From: Eucommia ulmoides | Taxonomy: Eukaryota > Streptophyta > Magnoliopsida > Garryales > Eucommiaceae | Reading direction: 5' to 3' | Assembly: GCA_016647705.1 (NCBI GenBank) | Contig: CM028334.1 | Coordinates: 13,239,546 to 13,303,545 of the forward strand | DNA length: 64,000 nt | In this document: positions 12,754 through 25,762 of the stretch, piece after piece | How the letters are laid out: each line of letters starts with the position of its first letter | Position numbering within the stretch: position 1 is the first letter of the stretch | Program-made: the position numbers and the translations under genes | The notes under the pieces: generated by a model | Seen by the model: only the letters and a program-made list of their open reading frames with translations | What the model was told of the DNA's origin: nothing | Databases searched by the model: none

Positions 12754-15214
12754 TCATTTCAAGAGTTTCTGTGACTCGAAACTGTAACCACGCCTGTATG
12801 CAAAGCAGTGGAGTTGATCATATCCGGCGAGTACTCCTGCCCCAGCCATACCCAAGAGCATGTTGGCGGTGACACCTCTGAAGAGTGCAACAAAACCCTC
12901 AAGATGGACAATTTCACGAAGCGCATGCATTGCACTGCGATATTTTGTGGGTTGTCCAGATGTCAGCATCATCCTGCGTCGAAGCGTATCAAAGGGGTAG
13001 GCGCAAACTCCAGAAACAGTTGTCACACTCCAGCCCAGAAAGAAACTAGCAAAGAAATTGTCCTGCAAGTTTGCATGTTTAAGATCAACATACAGCAATA
13101 GCAGAGCAAAATGAAATTTTTATGTCGACATGAAAAAATTGAAATAAAAGAGTTGCCTATCACGGAAAAAAATTGAAATAACAGTTGTTCAGTCATTTTA
13201 GTAGGATTGTGTAAATACAGCATGAAGGGGCCACGAGACTAGCCAGATCCTACTTGTGTTGTAAACTTTTTTTTTTTTTTTAAAAAAAAAGTTAACCTAA
13301 GCTCAATATACTTTGTTTAAGCTCTGCTGGTTTAACATTACTTGAACTTGAACCCCTATCACTAATAATAATAACTTAATCCCCCCCCCAAAAAAAAAAA
13401 AAATAAAATAAAATAAAAAAGCCACATAAGAAACATTCCATTCAAAATTCAATACTGAGACCCAAGGCCTTTGGTATAGCAGTTATGCAATGACTCTCCT
13501 TTGTAGTAGATCATGAAATCGAGCACTCTCCACCCCGTGAAGCTGCGTTCCCCCAGTACAGTCACAGTGTATTTAAATTTCCTGAATTTTTTGTGTATAA
13601 AAAAGAAAAAAATAATGCAGTACCCAAAGGCTATCATTGAAGAATGTCTATTAAAAACCCTAAACCTAAATTTAAAAAATTAGAATGATGTATGTAATAT
13701 AATTTGTCTGAACAAATCATTACTCGGCTCTTCAGAGTTGAGCTCAGCTCTTTTAATAAATCAACAAACAATGAACTAGCTTTTTTCCAGCCGAGCTGAA
13801 CCCCTACATTTAGGTAAGCCTTCACTCGAGATTTTGTCATTCTTAGTCTCAATAAACATGCAAATCATGCTCAAGCCAAAAGTTTGGAGTTGTTCTAATC
13901 CAGAAAGCTCATAATATGGTTAACTTTAGTTGAATATATAACTTATGTTGCTTTTAATCTTCAAGAATCAAAGCTTCATTTAGAAGAAAAATGCCAATCA
14001 AATCCTGAGGCTGAAGGAGAAATAAGTTCTAGTATTCTACAAGCTCAAAATGTTGTATATGGAGAAAGAGAAATTCACCTGAAATGGGCCAACCAAAACA
14101 AGGGGTTTGACGGTGTCATAAATCCCAAAATACATCCCTCGGTATAGAGTAATACCAATAATTGAAACCCCAAAACCCCGATAGAGGCCTAAGATTCCAT
14201 CGCTTGACAAGGTCTTGCTGTAAACATCCAGTAACCCCTTGAATTGACGTTTACCATTAACAGAACATTCCCTTGCATCAGTGCCTAAGCGGGTCCGTGC
14301 ATAATCTAAATGATATAGAAATAGTGAAGTTGTTGCTCCTGCAGCACTCCCAGAAGCAACATTTCCAGCAAACCACTTTACATAACCGTGTTTCTCTTTT
14401 GAGCATCCAAACAGACCCTTGAAGTAACCTTTGAAAGCAAAGTTGAAGGCCTGTGGGATCAAAAGAAATATCAAAAAAAAGACAGACAAACAAACAAACC
14501 ACTATTTTTATTAAGATTTTTTCAATGATGATGTGAAATTGAGTAAAACAACGCCAAGGAAAGAGATGACACACCGTTCACCTACAAATTAAAGCTTTTA
14601 GAGGCAAGTGGGAATGGATTAGGAAAAAATCAATCAAATGTATACCAACGAACAAAAAGAAAATATTCAGATAAATGAGCAAGAAAATTTCACATGGCAA
14701 CTGCCAGATGTAAATTTATATCTAACTAAAAAAATAAATAAAATAAACCCCCACACATATAAACCAATGTTTTATACAAAAAGCTTTCAGAAACTTCATC
14801 AACTGGTAGTTTCATTGGACTGGTGAAGATAAAAAATAAAATTAAGAAAACAAAAAATTAAGAGTAGAACTGTAGAAAATACCAAAAAATTAAGAACATA
14901 TCACACTATCAAAAAATCATTCAAAGGATCAAGACGGAAAAAATGAAAAGAGTTACCTGAGTTGGGAAATACCGGATGAGATTGGCCTGGTTACCTCTCC
15001 AAAAAGATAATACACCCTCCTCTCTCAAGACCCTTTTGAAGCAATCACCAATACCAATGTAAGGTCTCCTGAGTTGTCTTCTTTTTAACAACTCTCCCTG
15101 ATTCTGCAACAAGAGCTTCACTCTCTCAATTGGTGCAGCTGCAGTCTTTGATATTACTGCTGCCGTCCCTCCCATCACAAAATCTAAGGAGAAACTTTCT
15201 GAACTTGTTTTCAT
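12754..15214 (-). CDS. ER-ANT1: ER adenine nucleotide transporter (ER-ANT1-like), three exons
   Basis: This is a mitochondrial-carrier-family protein predicted to exchange ATP and ADP across the ER membrane. The exons on the minus strand are 15214-14957 (86 codons), 14450-14079 (124 codons) and 13062-12754 (102 codons plus stop), all joined in phase 0 at GT..AG borders, giving 312 residues. It has three carrier repeats. Their signatures are 'PIERVK' (residues 28-33), 'YHLDYARTR' (132-140) and '[11 protein letters not shown]' (233-243), the last being the adenine-nucleotide-carrier RRRMM(M/L) motif. The N-terminal extension found in mitochondrial plant AACs is missing, and the Pro-to-His change in repeat 2 matches what I recall of Arabidopsis ER-ANT1, so that paralogue is favoured over a mitochondrial AAC. 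The start is the first ATG upstream of the conserved 'FVMGG'. No breaks were seen. Confidence 0.92.
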
Positions 15215-15225
15215 CCCAATCTTTC

Positions 15226-15226
<1 letters not shown>

Positions 15227-15257
<31 letters not shown>
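15227..15257. repeat. CT/GA microsatellite upstream of the carrier start codon
   Basis: A run of about 15 CT units lies 13-43 bp upstream of the carrier ATG (GA on the coding strand). Pyrimidine/purine dinucleotide runs of this sort are common in plant 5' leaders and core promoters, and GA runs can bind BPC/GAGA-binding factors. That role is inference. Confidence 0.7.
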
Positions 15258-15259
<2 letters not shown>

Positions 15260-16377
15260 CCCTGCAGAGTAATCACACTCCCTGTTATAAGTGACAGGCT
15301 AAGGTTTCCAGAGAGACAATTAGAAGTCTGCAATCACTAATATCCAATTCTATGTGAAAAGAACCTTATAAAAATGTCAAGATCCCAAGTCAGACTGGCG
15401 ATAGTACTGGTAATTAAGAACCTACCACCAAAACATTACTATCACAATCAAATGTCAAAATAACTTATGCTCAAATATTTTAACAAAAAAGAATTTTTTA
15501 TATGGGAAACAAGGTACATGACTACTCAATTTTCAAAAACTGAAATGCACAATCAAATATTATATTTTCAATAAATTCCTTTTGTCGCACTCTGAATACA
15601 CTCGGATACGGTGTGAGTCATATAATAAATAGGCATAGCAAAAATATTAATCAAAAGGTTAGAACACTCAGAAAATCAGAACATCTCTCCTACATAACAA
15701 AAAAAATGGAAATTATAACAATTGATAACCCATAATTTCTGCTTAGTCATCGCACATGATCTACAACCAACCAAATACTAGTCCAACCTACAACTAATAG
15801 GATAGCTTCCATAACAAGGTTCCAAGCCCAAAACACCCCAACGCTCGGCAATGTCTGGCCACATGGCACAGCTGCTCCTACTGATCTGGAGATATCATAT
15901 CAGCAAGAAGAATAAGCTATAACACTTGCAAGTAACATGATAACATCACATACATCTACTTCTGAAATACTAAACAGTATTATCGCAAGTATAAGGAAGA
16001 TATTGGTAACTGAAAATCATTTACTAATACAGTTTGTAACTGGTTTATACGTCCCCTTGACGGGCATCAGTGTCCGTATCTTGAAGTCATCATTCCTCAA
16101 CAAGTCAGCATACAACACTTGTTTCTTGGCCTCAGCTTAGAAGTCGCACAAGATAGGAGTGGCAGGACATGGAGTGTTGATGCCAAACTCAAGGTTAACC
16201 ACTCCAGCTCCTTTATTCTCAATCTAAAATAGCAACCACCAAGACATAGACTCAGATCACTCATCGACCCAATGAACCAAAGATGGCTTGCCGACACCCG
16301 ACCCAAGGTGGGAGTCTGATTGCAGCCATATCGACCCATTACAGAAGCGTAACGGCTACATAGCAAATCGAGGGTGT
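15258..16377. other. Upstream region of the carrier gene, no further gene seen
   Basis: The stretch is AT-rich. It probably holds the promoter and 5' leader of the minus-strand carrier. I found no convincing TATA box position and no conserved protein in either strand. Short reading frames at 15937-16140 (+) and 16097-16399 (-) have no family resemblance. Confidence 0.45.
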
Positions 16378-16735
16378 TAAGAGCATCTCCAAAAGTCACC
16401 CTATTTTAGTTTTTTAGTTCAAAACAGGGAGGATTTAAGCAATTAGTAAGTTACAAGAGCTTCCGTATCTTCTTCCTTATTTTAGAGAGATCACATTTGG
16501 TTCCCCAAATGTAAAAATCGATATTGTGGTTCCCTATATTCTCTGTCCTCTTATCTCTCTCAACTTATGTAATTCAAAATTATTATTTAAAAGACAAATA
16601 ATAATTAAAAAAAAGTTTTAGATAATATAGGGACTATTTTTGGAGCAAATTATCTCTCTCATCACTCTCTATTTCTTTCATTTCACCAGCTATTTTAACA
16701 AATATATAAGTAATATTGTTGGAGATGGTCTTACA
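16378..16735. mobile_element. MITE candidate with 'GAGCATCTCCAA' terminal inverted repeats
   Basis: The left end reads 'taagagcatctccaaaag' and the right end is the reverse complement of 'taagaccatctccaacaa', about 355 bp apart with AT-rich non-coding DNA between. This terminal sequence resembles a common plant MITE end. Flanking target duplications are not clear by eye. Confidence 0.6.
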
Positions 16736-17039
16736 TGTACGTTTCAGAGAAAAGAAAGAACATAAATCCTTACCTCTTGGAGCTGGGAGCCCTATGTCAG
16801 TCGTCACACTTCTTTTCTTTGCCAAACCAAGAGGGAAGCTCAAAAAAGTATCTGTTGCTCAAGCATTCTAGGTTGCAAATTGCAACTCAAAAGCCAAATT
16901 GGGGAAGCCTTATAAAAATATGTGTTTCGGTGGCAAGTCTCTTAGTTTACTCTTAATTTTAAAAAAGTCTAATGGGCAATTGCAACTTATGTTTTAATCC
17001 CACGTATTAAAAAAGATGGAAGACCCAATACACACACTT

Positions 17040-17400
17040 GTACTCGCGCAATTACATGTAACTAATTTGTGTGTAAAATACTTATTAGATGTAATAAATA
17101 ATTCTGTAATTTGTAATATGTAATTAATTTGTGTGTAAAAATTTGTGAAATGTAACAAATATTACACATATACATGTAATTTGCAACATGTAACAAATAT
17201 TAAACTAATTTTTATGTGTAATATTTGTTAGATGTCACAAATATTACACAAATACATGTAATTTGCAACGTGTAATGTGTAACTAATATTACACAGGTAT
17301 ATGTAATATAGTTAATTATTAAGTTGTAATTAATTTAATTAAGTTGTAACTAATTTTAGTTACGTATAACTAATATTCATTATAGTAAGAATATATTCAC
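17040..17400. repeat. Degenerate AT-rich repeats ('tgtaacaaatattacac')
   Basis: Variants of 'atgtaatttg', 'tgtgtgtaaaa' and 'tgtaacaaatattacac' recur several times with drifting spacing. No coding potential. It reads as a diverged minisatellite or short satellite fragment. Confidence 0.6.
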
Positions 17401-17735
17401 CAAGCTCTCTCTACATCCCCGTGCAATACGTGAGTACATGCGGGACTACTATGCAAGTAAAACCTAAAACGCGGGACTAACGACAGATTACTTCCGCTAT
17501 CTGGGACTAATCGCCAATTATCCCTATAAAAATCTACGATTTTGTTACCAATATCTGTTCTTTTTTTCATGAATCGTACAAACCCACCTTGCTGTTACCA
17601 TCTGAAATTCTGAAGAGACGAAGAGTTTTATTTCATTGAAAATCTCCTTTTCCATACTCATTTTGAGATAGGTTTTCTGTGAGAGTCTGAAACTCTCAAG
17701 TCTCTCTCACGTCATTAAGCTTTTTTGTGTTTCTT

Positions 17736-17758
17736 CCCCCCCCCCCCCCCCCCCCCCC
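17736..17758 (+). repeat. Poly-C run of 23
   Basis: There are 23 consecutive C residues, followed 60 bp later by a 23-base poly-A run at about 17822-17844. Homopolymer length in an assembly is often unreliable. Confidence 0.85.
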
Positions 17759-19591
17759 AATCAAAATAAAAATAAATTAACTTTTGAAAATAATCCCATA
17801 ATATTAGGTCAAGTAGTCAATTTAAAAAAAAAAAAAAAAAAAAAGGAAACATGGTAAAAATGTAATTTCCTAACCTTACCTGCAAAACAGGTACAACAGA
17901 CAGTTTGGCAGAACAGTGGATCCCACCTCTTCACAATTACAAAATATAATTGTGAAAGAACCCAAAGAAAAAGTTCCAAGGTTCTTTAACCACTCAACTT
18001 TTGAAGATTTTGACTAATCCCAGCTCCCTGCCCTCTTTATGCTTCTAAGATCCAATGTACTGACATATTTAATTGCCTACTACCCGTTAGTGAAATTTTG
18101 GGGCAACTGAAATTTTGCCAACCACCTAACATATTCATGCTTCTAGACAATAAAAATGTAATGGAGATGTGTTCTCTTTTATGTATCCTTTAGTGTCTTA
18201 GGATTAAGTACAACAATTTTCTTGCCTTTAGGGCCAATGAAGAATTTTAAAGGAAGGAAACCTTCACTAAGACAACACTTGTATTGATTATTTTTTTTCA
18301 CCGGTTTTGGAGTAGAAGCCAATCGATCAAATTGAGTGACTAGATCAGAGAAAATGCATGGTGAAACTATTTGATGTCTATAGCCACTTAAATAGTGAAA
18401 GAATTGCAGCGTAAACTATAAAGACCAGTAGATTTATCAAAAATAAAAACAATTACCACTACTATAAGTAAACAAGCCCCCCACCCCCGCGGAGGGGCAT
18501 CTGTGGCTGATTTGAGTAGAATGTAGAGTACTAACCATGTCTGACTACATCATGTCAGTTGACGGATTTCGATTTTATAAAACTGTTAGAATTTAAATCT
18601 ATTTGGAAAAAAAAAATTGACCTGCAGGCCCACCCTAAAATGTTATTTCAGCTTGCAAGGATCTGGAAAAAAAATGATCCTACTATCCTTGTTCTAGTGA
18701 AGTCTAAATTAGTATCCACTTTGGTCGTGGGCGGAGGTGGAGCACTATACACCCGAGGAAAACTCCCCCAACCCAGCCACTCTCAAATCTTGAAAGTTCA
18801 TTTGTTACCAAAAGTTTGGACAATGTCTATTTTTTGAGGACAAAGACAAATTCAAGCTCGGTAACACAATAAACAAAAACGAAAACACACACATGACCAA
18901 TCACTCACATATAACAGACACAATACTTCTTGGTTCAACAATACAGGTTATGTTCATAGAGTTGTTGCAGCTTCAGAATGGTTTGGAAAAGATGAATTTA
19001 CATGTTATACCATTGGTGGTTAGCCTTAACTTCTCAATTTATATAATCGAATGAAGGCAACAATCCCTCTTTAAATTTTTGCCCCTGCAACCTCCCACCA
19101 CGGACCTAGTGTATAATACATACCAGATTCCACACATCCAACCCTCTATTCCACACATCTTTCTTCAAGAGAACCTTCATTTGTTACCTTAACGTCTTCT
19201 GAACATGGACAGCCCTCCCAAAGATCTAAGGTTGCGGCATCTAGTAATGACAAATCAAAAATTGTTACTACTAAGGAATTTGAATAGTGACAGTTCCCCA
19301 TGACCACGAGCTTTGAGAAATTAAAGGTATATCCAACAGCACCAGCTCTATGATTCTCAAAATGGAATTTAAAGATTAAAGCTTAGCCAGTCTCTCCTGT
19401 GGAGAGATTGGAGTATATTTATGAACTTACATTGACGGAAGGCCCTGAGTTCGAGGTTTAGATTCCATTTGTTTATAATCCTATGAGCATGATGAGTCTG
19501 GTGTTAAACCAATTAGTGTCTCATTCAGATTTCAGTATCCAATTCATCTAAACCATTCACCCCATAACAAGATACATACAACAAACACATA

Positions 19592-19658
<67 letters not shown>

Positions 19659-20305
19659 GGGGGGGGGGTTACTTGAAGGCGCCGGAGCGGCAAAGCTGAG
19701 CAGTCACCTCCAGGCTCCAGCGGTAGAGAGAGAGAGAGAGAGTTCTCCGATTTGCGTTATCAAAATTTTTCTGAATTTCATAAAAAGAAAATATGGATTT
19801 TGTTCTTAATGTTGCGATGATGGTATTGCCGCTAACGCGAGCCTCATGCTCAGCACGTGCCTTGCACGCCCAAAACCTACAACTTCAAAGATACAAACTA
19901 GGATGCCAACCGGTTTATCAATCTCAAAATCAAATTGTAAATTGTCAAAAATACATTTAGTAAAATCGAATTGTAAATTGTCAAAAAAAATTTAGTAAAA
20001 TCGAATTGTTTGATTTTATGCAAAACTAAAATCAAAACTGCAAAACTGCGAATGCATTAAATTTTTTTAAAAATTCAAACCGTAAAAATGTTATTTTTTC
20101 TATATAAACAAAAATATAACTAAAATATAAAACATAAATTTCAAATAATAAAATAAAACCCAAAAATTATTAATTTTAAAATTCAAATCATGATTAAAAT
20201 ATAATACATAAAATTACATATACTAAATAAAGATAAATAATTATGTAACAAATACTGAGTGAAGAAGAAAGAATGAAAAAAACCTTAAAATTAACCTTAT
20301 AATTA

Positions 20306-20336
<31 letters not shown>

Positions 20337-20758
20337 CACATACTAACGTATAACTCGTACTTGAAAACACTAATATAATATATGTTCTTAATTACTAATA
20401 AGATAGTCATTATACCTTAATAAACTATGTAAAGAAAAACTATATAACTTGATAATAATAGTTATCACCGCAACTCTAAAAAAAAATCAATAATATCAAA
20501 TTTAATTACATAAATTTTGAGTTTGAATTTGTGTTACGCTTCAAGTAATTCTTTCAAATCTTTGTTTTTAAATCACATCTACAATGACACTATAATCAAA
20601 TAAAGATAATATTAGAAACCAAATTATACATTCACAAAGAAAATAAAATAGGATTAAGTATGTAAACAACAAACATATGAAAAAAATGAAAAATAATAAT
20701 AGGGAAAACCTCTTTGATACTAGGTATACTTATAAAAACTTCAATTTTATAGTTTTAA
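17759..20758. other. Intergenic spacer with microsatellites, no gene seen
   Basis: There is no recognisable protein or RNA gene. Notable items are the compound microsatellite at 19591-19668, a second GA run at 19726-19741, an imperfect direct repeat of 'aaatcgaattgtaaattgtc' around 19935-20010, and an AT run near 20307-20332. Much of 20100-20700 is very AT-rich. Confidence 0.5.
19591..19668 (+). repeat. Compound microsatellite (ATAC)n(AT)n(AG)n(G)n
   Basis: Consecutive tracts of ATAC (19591-19620), AT (19621-19640), AG (19641-19658) and about ten G run directly into one another. Confidence 0.9.
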
Positions 20759-23361
20759 TGTCACAATCCGTCTCGGACACCCGTCAACCCGGAGTTAGCG
20801 TGACTACAACATGATATCACCTGAAATCCCAAATAACCTAATGAATGACAATATACACCCACTGTATAATACATACATTTATTATGGGGGGCACACCCAG
20901 CCCGAAATTTTTTCTAACTAAAAGTATTTATCCATGAACTTTTTTAGGATCGTCTTTGACAGCTTCTCTCAATCGCCTACAAGACTCCATCCTATAGCTC
21001 CACCTAATGCCAGTAGGGGACCGACTCCTAGCTGTTGTACCGGCGAGTGTACTGTCTTCTTAGTAAAATATTTTCTTTTTTAACATAATCAACCATTCTA
21101 AATATTACCACAATTAAATATGGATCAAGTATGAGTATATAAGCAATGAAAATAAAGTGGTATAGATAAGTTCCATCCAAATCCATCTAATAAAAAAAAA
21201 ACATACCAATCACCGAAATAAATAACAAATCACTCAATATAAATAAAACACCACATCTCAAACACACATCTTAGACCACCCTTCCACCACAACACACACT
21301 GGCTAGCCATAGTGATCGTTTTAACCTCACGATCGGGAGTTTGCAACGGTATTGTACCATCTGTAGGATATGCCTTCCTACGAACACTCATCACTCCACC
21401 GAAGCGGATAATCACTGCGCAGTATAAACGTCTAACATCACTCTGTCGAAACAGATAAACATTACTCCACCGAAGCGGATAACATCACTCCGCCGAAGCG
21501 GATCATATTACTCTGCCGAAGCAGATAAATACCATAGCATTGTCAAATTAATAATGTCATCATCAATTCACAAACCAATATTATCGTCTAATCAATATCG
21601 GCAAATCTCAAACATCACCCTCTATTTCTAAAACTAATTTTTAATCCAAAAATCGTATTTCTCATTTTTTTTTTTTCCTTTATAAAAACATCGGTTTCCA
21701 CCAAAACCATTTTCACCATCTTTTCGAAAACCAGCGTAATCTCATGAAAATCCTTTTTTTTCCAACTCACCCAAAACCTGCTTGATCCACAAAATTTTTG
21801 AAGCATCTAATGTAAGCACAACCATTTTCTATCATATATAGATACAAAAATAGTTTGGTAAGAAGACAGTATACGCACCTGATTATCCGCTTCCGAAGAC
21901 TTTAGCTACTTATTCTCTACCGGTATCCCGATGCTTGCGAACCTAATAGTGACGGGGCCTAAATCAATATTTTATGTATAAAATAATACCTAACCATGGA
22001 ATGCAAGCCCTAATTTCCATGATATTTTATTTCCCATATTTTATTATGAAATATTACTATTCAACTAATGTTACTCCGCTACAGTTTATCAAATTTATTC
22101 ATGTGAACGGTCTCACTATTTCCTATCACCATTTCAATTTAAACAATTAAATATATATATTAAAGAAGTTCGAAATTCTACCTTTCCCGGATTTTCCAAT
22201 GGCCGTGAGATTGGATTTTTATTTATGCTGGGGTGGTTTCTACAAATTTCCCTTTTTTTTTTTTTTTTTTTTTTTTTCTTCCATTTTTCCTTTTCTGTTT
22301 TGCGTTACTGTTTTTTGTTTCCCTGACACGCTGCCGCCGATAAGATCTCGCCGTCCCACTAACCGAACACCCGCACCACCGGACAACCGAACCCACACAC
22401 CACCACGTCTACCCCCCATGCACACCCACCATCCGCCCACACGACACACACAGTAACACACACACATACGCTGCTTTCTCTCTCTAAACTTACCGTCAAC
22501 GAACATCCAGCGACCTCTAAAACACACACACACACGACAGACATACACACACGATGAAACACGACACTACCGCCACTGACAACAGGGCAACAACAGGACC
22601 TCTCTCTCTCTCTTCGCTCCGGTTACGATCAAAACACGCAATACCACCCCCAATCAGAATACACACTCACAGCACAACGATCAACGAAATCCACCCGCAC
22701 AGCCGACCAACTCCCAATGACGATCACCTGTCGACAGACAGCCCATACCGCCGGACCGAACTTTTCTCTCTCTCTACTCACTCCGGCGACTCACCTGTGG
22801 CCAGAGCAACACACCCACATGTTCGCATCAATTGGACACACACACACACACCCCAAACACACACACACACAGACCTACATCCCCTGTTGACGATCACCCT
22901 CCGTCGCCCGACGACGCCACCTCCAATCCTCTGCCTCTCCTCTCTGCTCTGTTTGATCTTCCTTTTTGTGTTTTGTGTCAATTTTCTTTGTGTTTTGTGA
23001 CAATTGTATAGTGCTTATACCTATATATATGCATGAAGGAAGTGGTGTGAGCTTGATCCTTACCTTGCCACGTCCATCCCGTTTCTCCGATCGTGATTTG
23101 GGAATGATCTCAATAGCCTCTACCTGTGTGTGTGTGTATATATATATATATGTTAATCTTTTTCCCTTAATTACATTATTCATCCCTTAACTTTATTTAA
23201 GTTCTTAGTTAGACCCAAATTCTAATTTTTAATATTTTGCAAATTCCAAATTGACCCCTAAAATTTTAAGTTTAATTAATAAATAACACCATCTACCCCG
23301 TTATTTCTAAATGTGCTAAAATACATCTTAAAAAAAAAATAAAAAAAATCAGGGTCTTACA
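20759..23361 (-). mobile_element. Solo LTR, Tekay/Del-like chromovirus, 2603 bp
   Basis: On the minus strand it starts TGTAAGACCCTGA and ends TGTGACA, so it has TG..CA tips. The flanks are a perfect 5-bp duplication, tttaa at 20754-20758 and tttaa at 23362-23366. No internal region, primer site or second LTR is present, so it is a solo LTR left by LTR-LTR recombination. Its interior matches the LTR at 1-2645 in order, including 'cacgatcggagaaac' and 'ggatcaagctca', followed by an AC/GT-rich stretch (22350-22900 here). Confidence 0.92.
21395..21530 (-). repeat. Short tandem repeats inside the solo LTR ('ccgaagcggata')
   Basis: About five copies of a 25-30 bp unit containing 'actccaccgaagcggata' with variation ('ctgtcgaaacagata', 'ctgccgaagcagata'). 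Confidence 0.7.
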
Positions 23362-25201
23362 TTTAAAGTAATAAATACTTTGCCAAAAACTCATGTCTAA
23401 AGGCACTGCTCTAATTTAACCCAACACAAGACAAATAGAGAAAATAACGACTGACACTATATTGTTCAAAACATAACAAACAACACTACATTATACATAT
23501 TATGGCAAAAGAAAACATTTTCTTTTGAGACTGAGAAGCATGCAAATGGCCCTTGAGAAAAAATGTTCAATCCCCTTTACTAATATTGAACTTGTCTCAG
23601 GGATCAGTATCAGAAGCTTTTCTACTTGGATTTTCTGGGCTAAAAAAGCTAGAATTACATGGCTTGAACTTGGAAACAGTAATAATAAATTTTTTCACTC
23701 TATGGCCCTTAACAAAAGGAGAAACAGAATTGTGTCTCTTAAGAATGGGAATCAATGGATAAAAGAGGGGGAAGATCTTAAAATTCATATTAATGACCAT
23801 TTAAAAAAAAATTGCTTTGTAATGAATCTTTTAGTTTCCCCAATATTAAAATGGAAGACTGATGCCCTAAAATTAATGATGAAGAGCATGAATCTATGAC
23901 TCTTGAGTCCCAAGTGAATGAAATTTGGGAGACTCTTAAAAATATTGGAGATCTTAAAGGCCCAGACCGAATGGCTACCAGGTTATTTTCTTCAAGAAGA
24001 ATTGTAATATTATGGGAAATAAGTTATCTGAACTTGTTAGAAATTAATTCAAGAACTAGACTATGCCCAACAATAACAATAAGTCTCTAATTTCCCTAAT
24101 TCCTAAGCTTGAGAACCTGAACATGATTTATTAGTTTAGGCTCATTAGTTTTTGCAACATCTCTTATAAATTGATAACTAAAATCCTGATGGGAAGACAT
24201 CGTCTCTTGTTAAATAAAATTGTTAGTCGTAACCAAAGTGGCTTTGTACTGGGTTGAATAACTGCGGATAATGTCATCGTCACTCAAGAAATTTTACACT
24301 ACATGAGAAAAAGTAAGGGTAAAAGTGGGCCTCATTATGAGGATTGATTTAGAAAAGGCTTACAATAGAGTTAATTGGGCTTTTTTTTGAGGAAATACTT
24401 AACTATGTTAACCTTCCCATCCTATGGACCTGTTTAATCATGGGTTGCGTTAGAAACCCATCCCCCTTCATCCTCTGGAATGGAGAACCGCTTGAGGAGT
24501 TCTATTCGTTCAGGGGCCTTCATCAAGGAGATCCCCTCTCCCCTTGTTTGTTTTGTGTATGGAAAGACTCACACATCTTATTAACCATCATGCTAAATGT
24601 AAAAACTAGGTTAGTCTACATGCGGGTAAAGCAGGCCTCCTAATTATGGCTAATCCAACCAATCTTGCTTGCACAATGGAAAGGACCCCAAATGCCTAAA
24701 TACTGCATAATAATAGCAATCTAAATAATAAGAAATTCACCTACTCATCTGCATATGTTATTCTCTAAGACTATTGATAAGACGCGAATACAATAATTGA
24801 AGCTTTAGCACATTCTCCAATGCGTTTAGACAAAAAATTAACTTTACAAAATCTACATTGTTTGTCACGGGTTCGGTGGATAGAATGAAAATGAAGAACA
24901 TTAGTAAAAGACTTGGCATTAGTCTCACTAATGATTTGGGTACCTACCTTGGCATTCCTTTAATTTATGGTAGTCAGAGTAAGAATCACTATAATAAGGT
25001 CCTTTAGAAAATTCAAAAAAAGATTGTCTAATTGAAAAGCAAATATGCTATCCAGGTAGGAAGAATTGAGCTTATAAAAGTTGTCACCTCCTCTAACCCA
25101 AATTACACCATGCAAGTTTTTCCTTTGCCCATAAAATTTTGTGATGAATTAGATAAAATCAATAGAGAGTTTCTCTTGGGAGGATTCTCATTGTGCTAAA
25201 A

Positions 25202-25714
25202 TGTAATACCCTAGAAATTTATATTTTTGAAAAATATTATTTTATATGAGTGTAATATTTTTGTGTTGATTTGTATATTATGGTAATTTATAATAAATAT
25301 TTGATAATTTTGGAGAGATAAGTGTAATTATTGAACTTAATATGAATTATTTTATAATTATGGGGGTTACATGTAATTTGTTAATTCTTAATGGTTAAGG
25401 AAATGAATAGTGGTCATAAAAAAAAAAAAAAGACTTTTTGAGAGATCCCAAGATCCCAAAAATAAATTTCTAAGGATCATCCCATGTATAAAAAAATCAT
25501 TGTTACAGGACTCTATAAAGTGATATTTTTATGAGATGGAACTTTTAGGAGAATTTTCCAAAAACAAATGACGACCACATGTTTTTTTTTTCAATCACTT
25601 ATATGCTATAGGATATATAATTTATAGGATATATATAATTTATAGGAAAGAGATATAAAAGCTCACACATGTATGTGCATGGGCTATATAATAATGATCA
25701 ATGATAAGAACAAG

Positions 25715-25762
<48 letters not shown>

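Noticed and set aside
12808-13101. Plus-strand open frame opposite the carrier gene
   Set aside because: It is the antisense shadow of carrier exon 3.
16097-16399. 100-residue minus-strand open frame upstream of the carrier
   Set aside because: It shows no conserved motif and runs into the MITE. It is probably chance.
17736-17844. Poly-C followed by poly-A as a functional signal
   Set aside because: These are simple homopolymers whose length may be a sequencing or assembly effect.
19383-19470. Possible tRNA-derived SINE ('ttagccagtctc' and 'gagttcgaggtt')
   Set aside because: The spacing of the two boxes is too wide and no 3' tail or flanking duplication was found.
22199-23183. Pro/Thr/His-rich open frames on both strands
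   Set aside because: This is the same AC/GT-rich LTR tract in the solo LTR, with no protein family resemblance.
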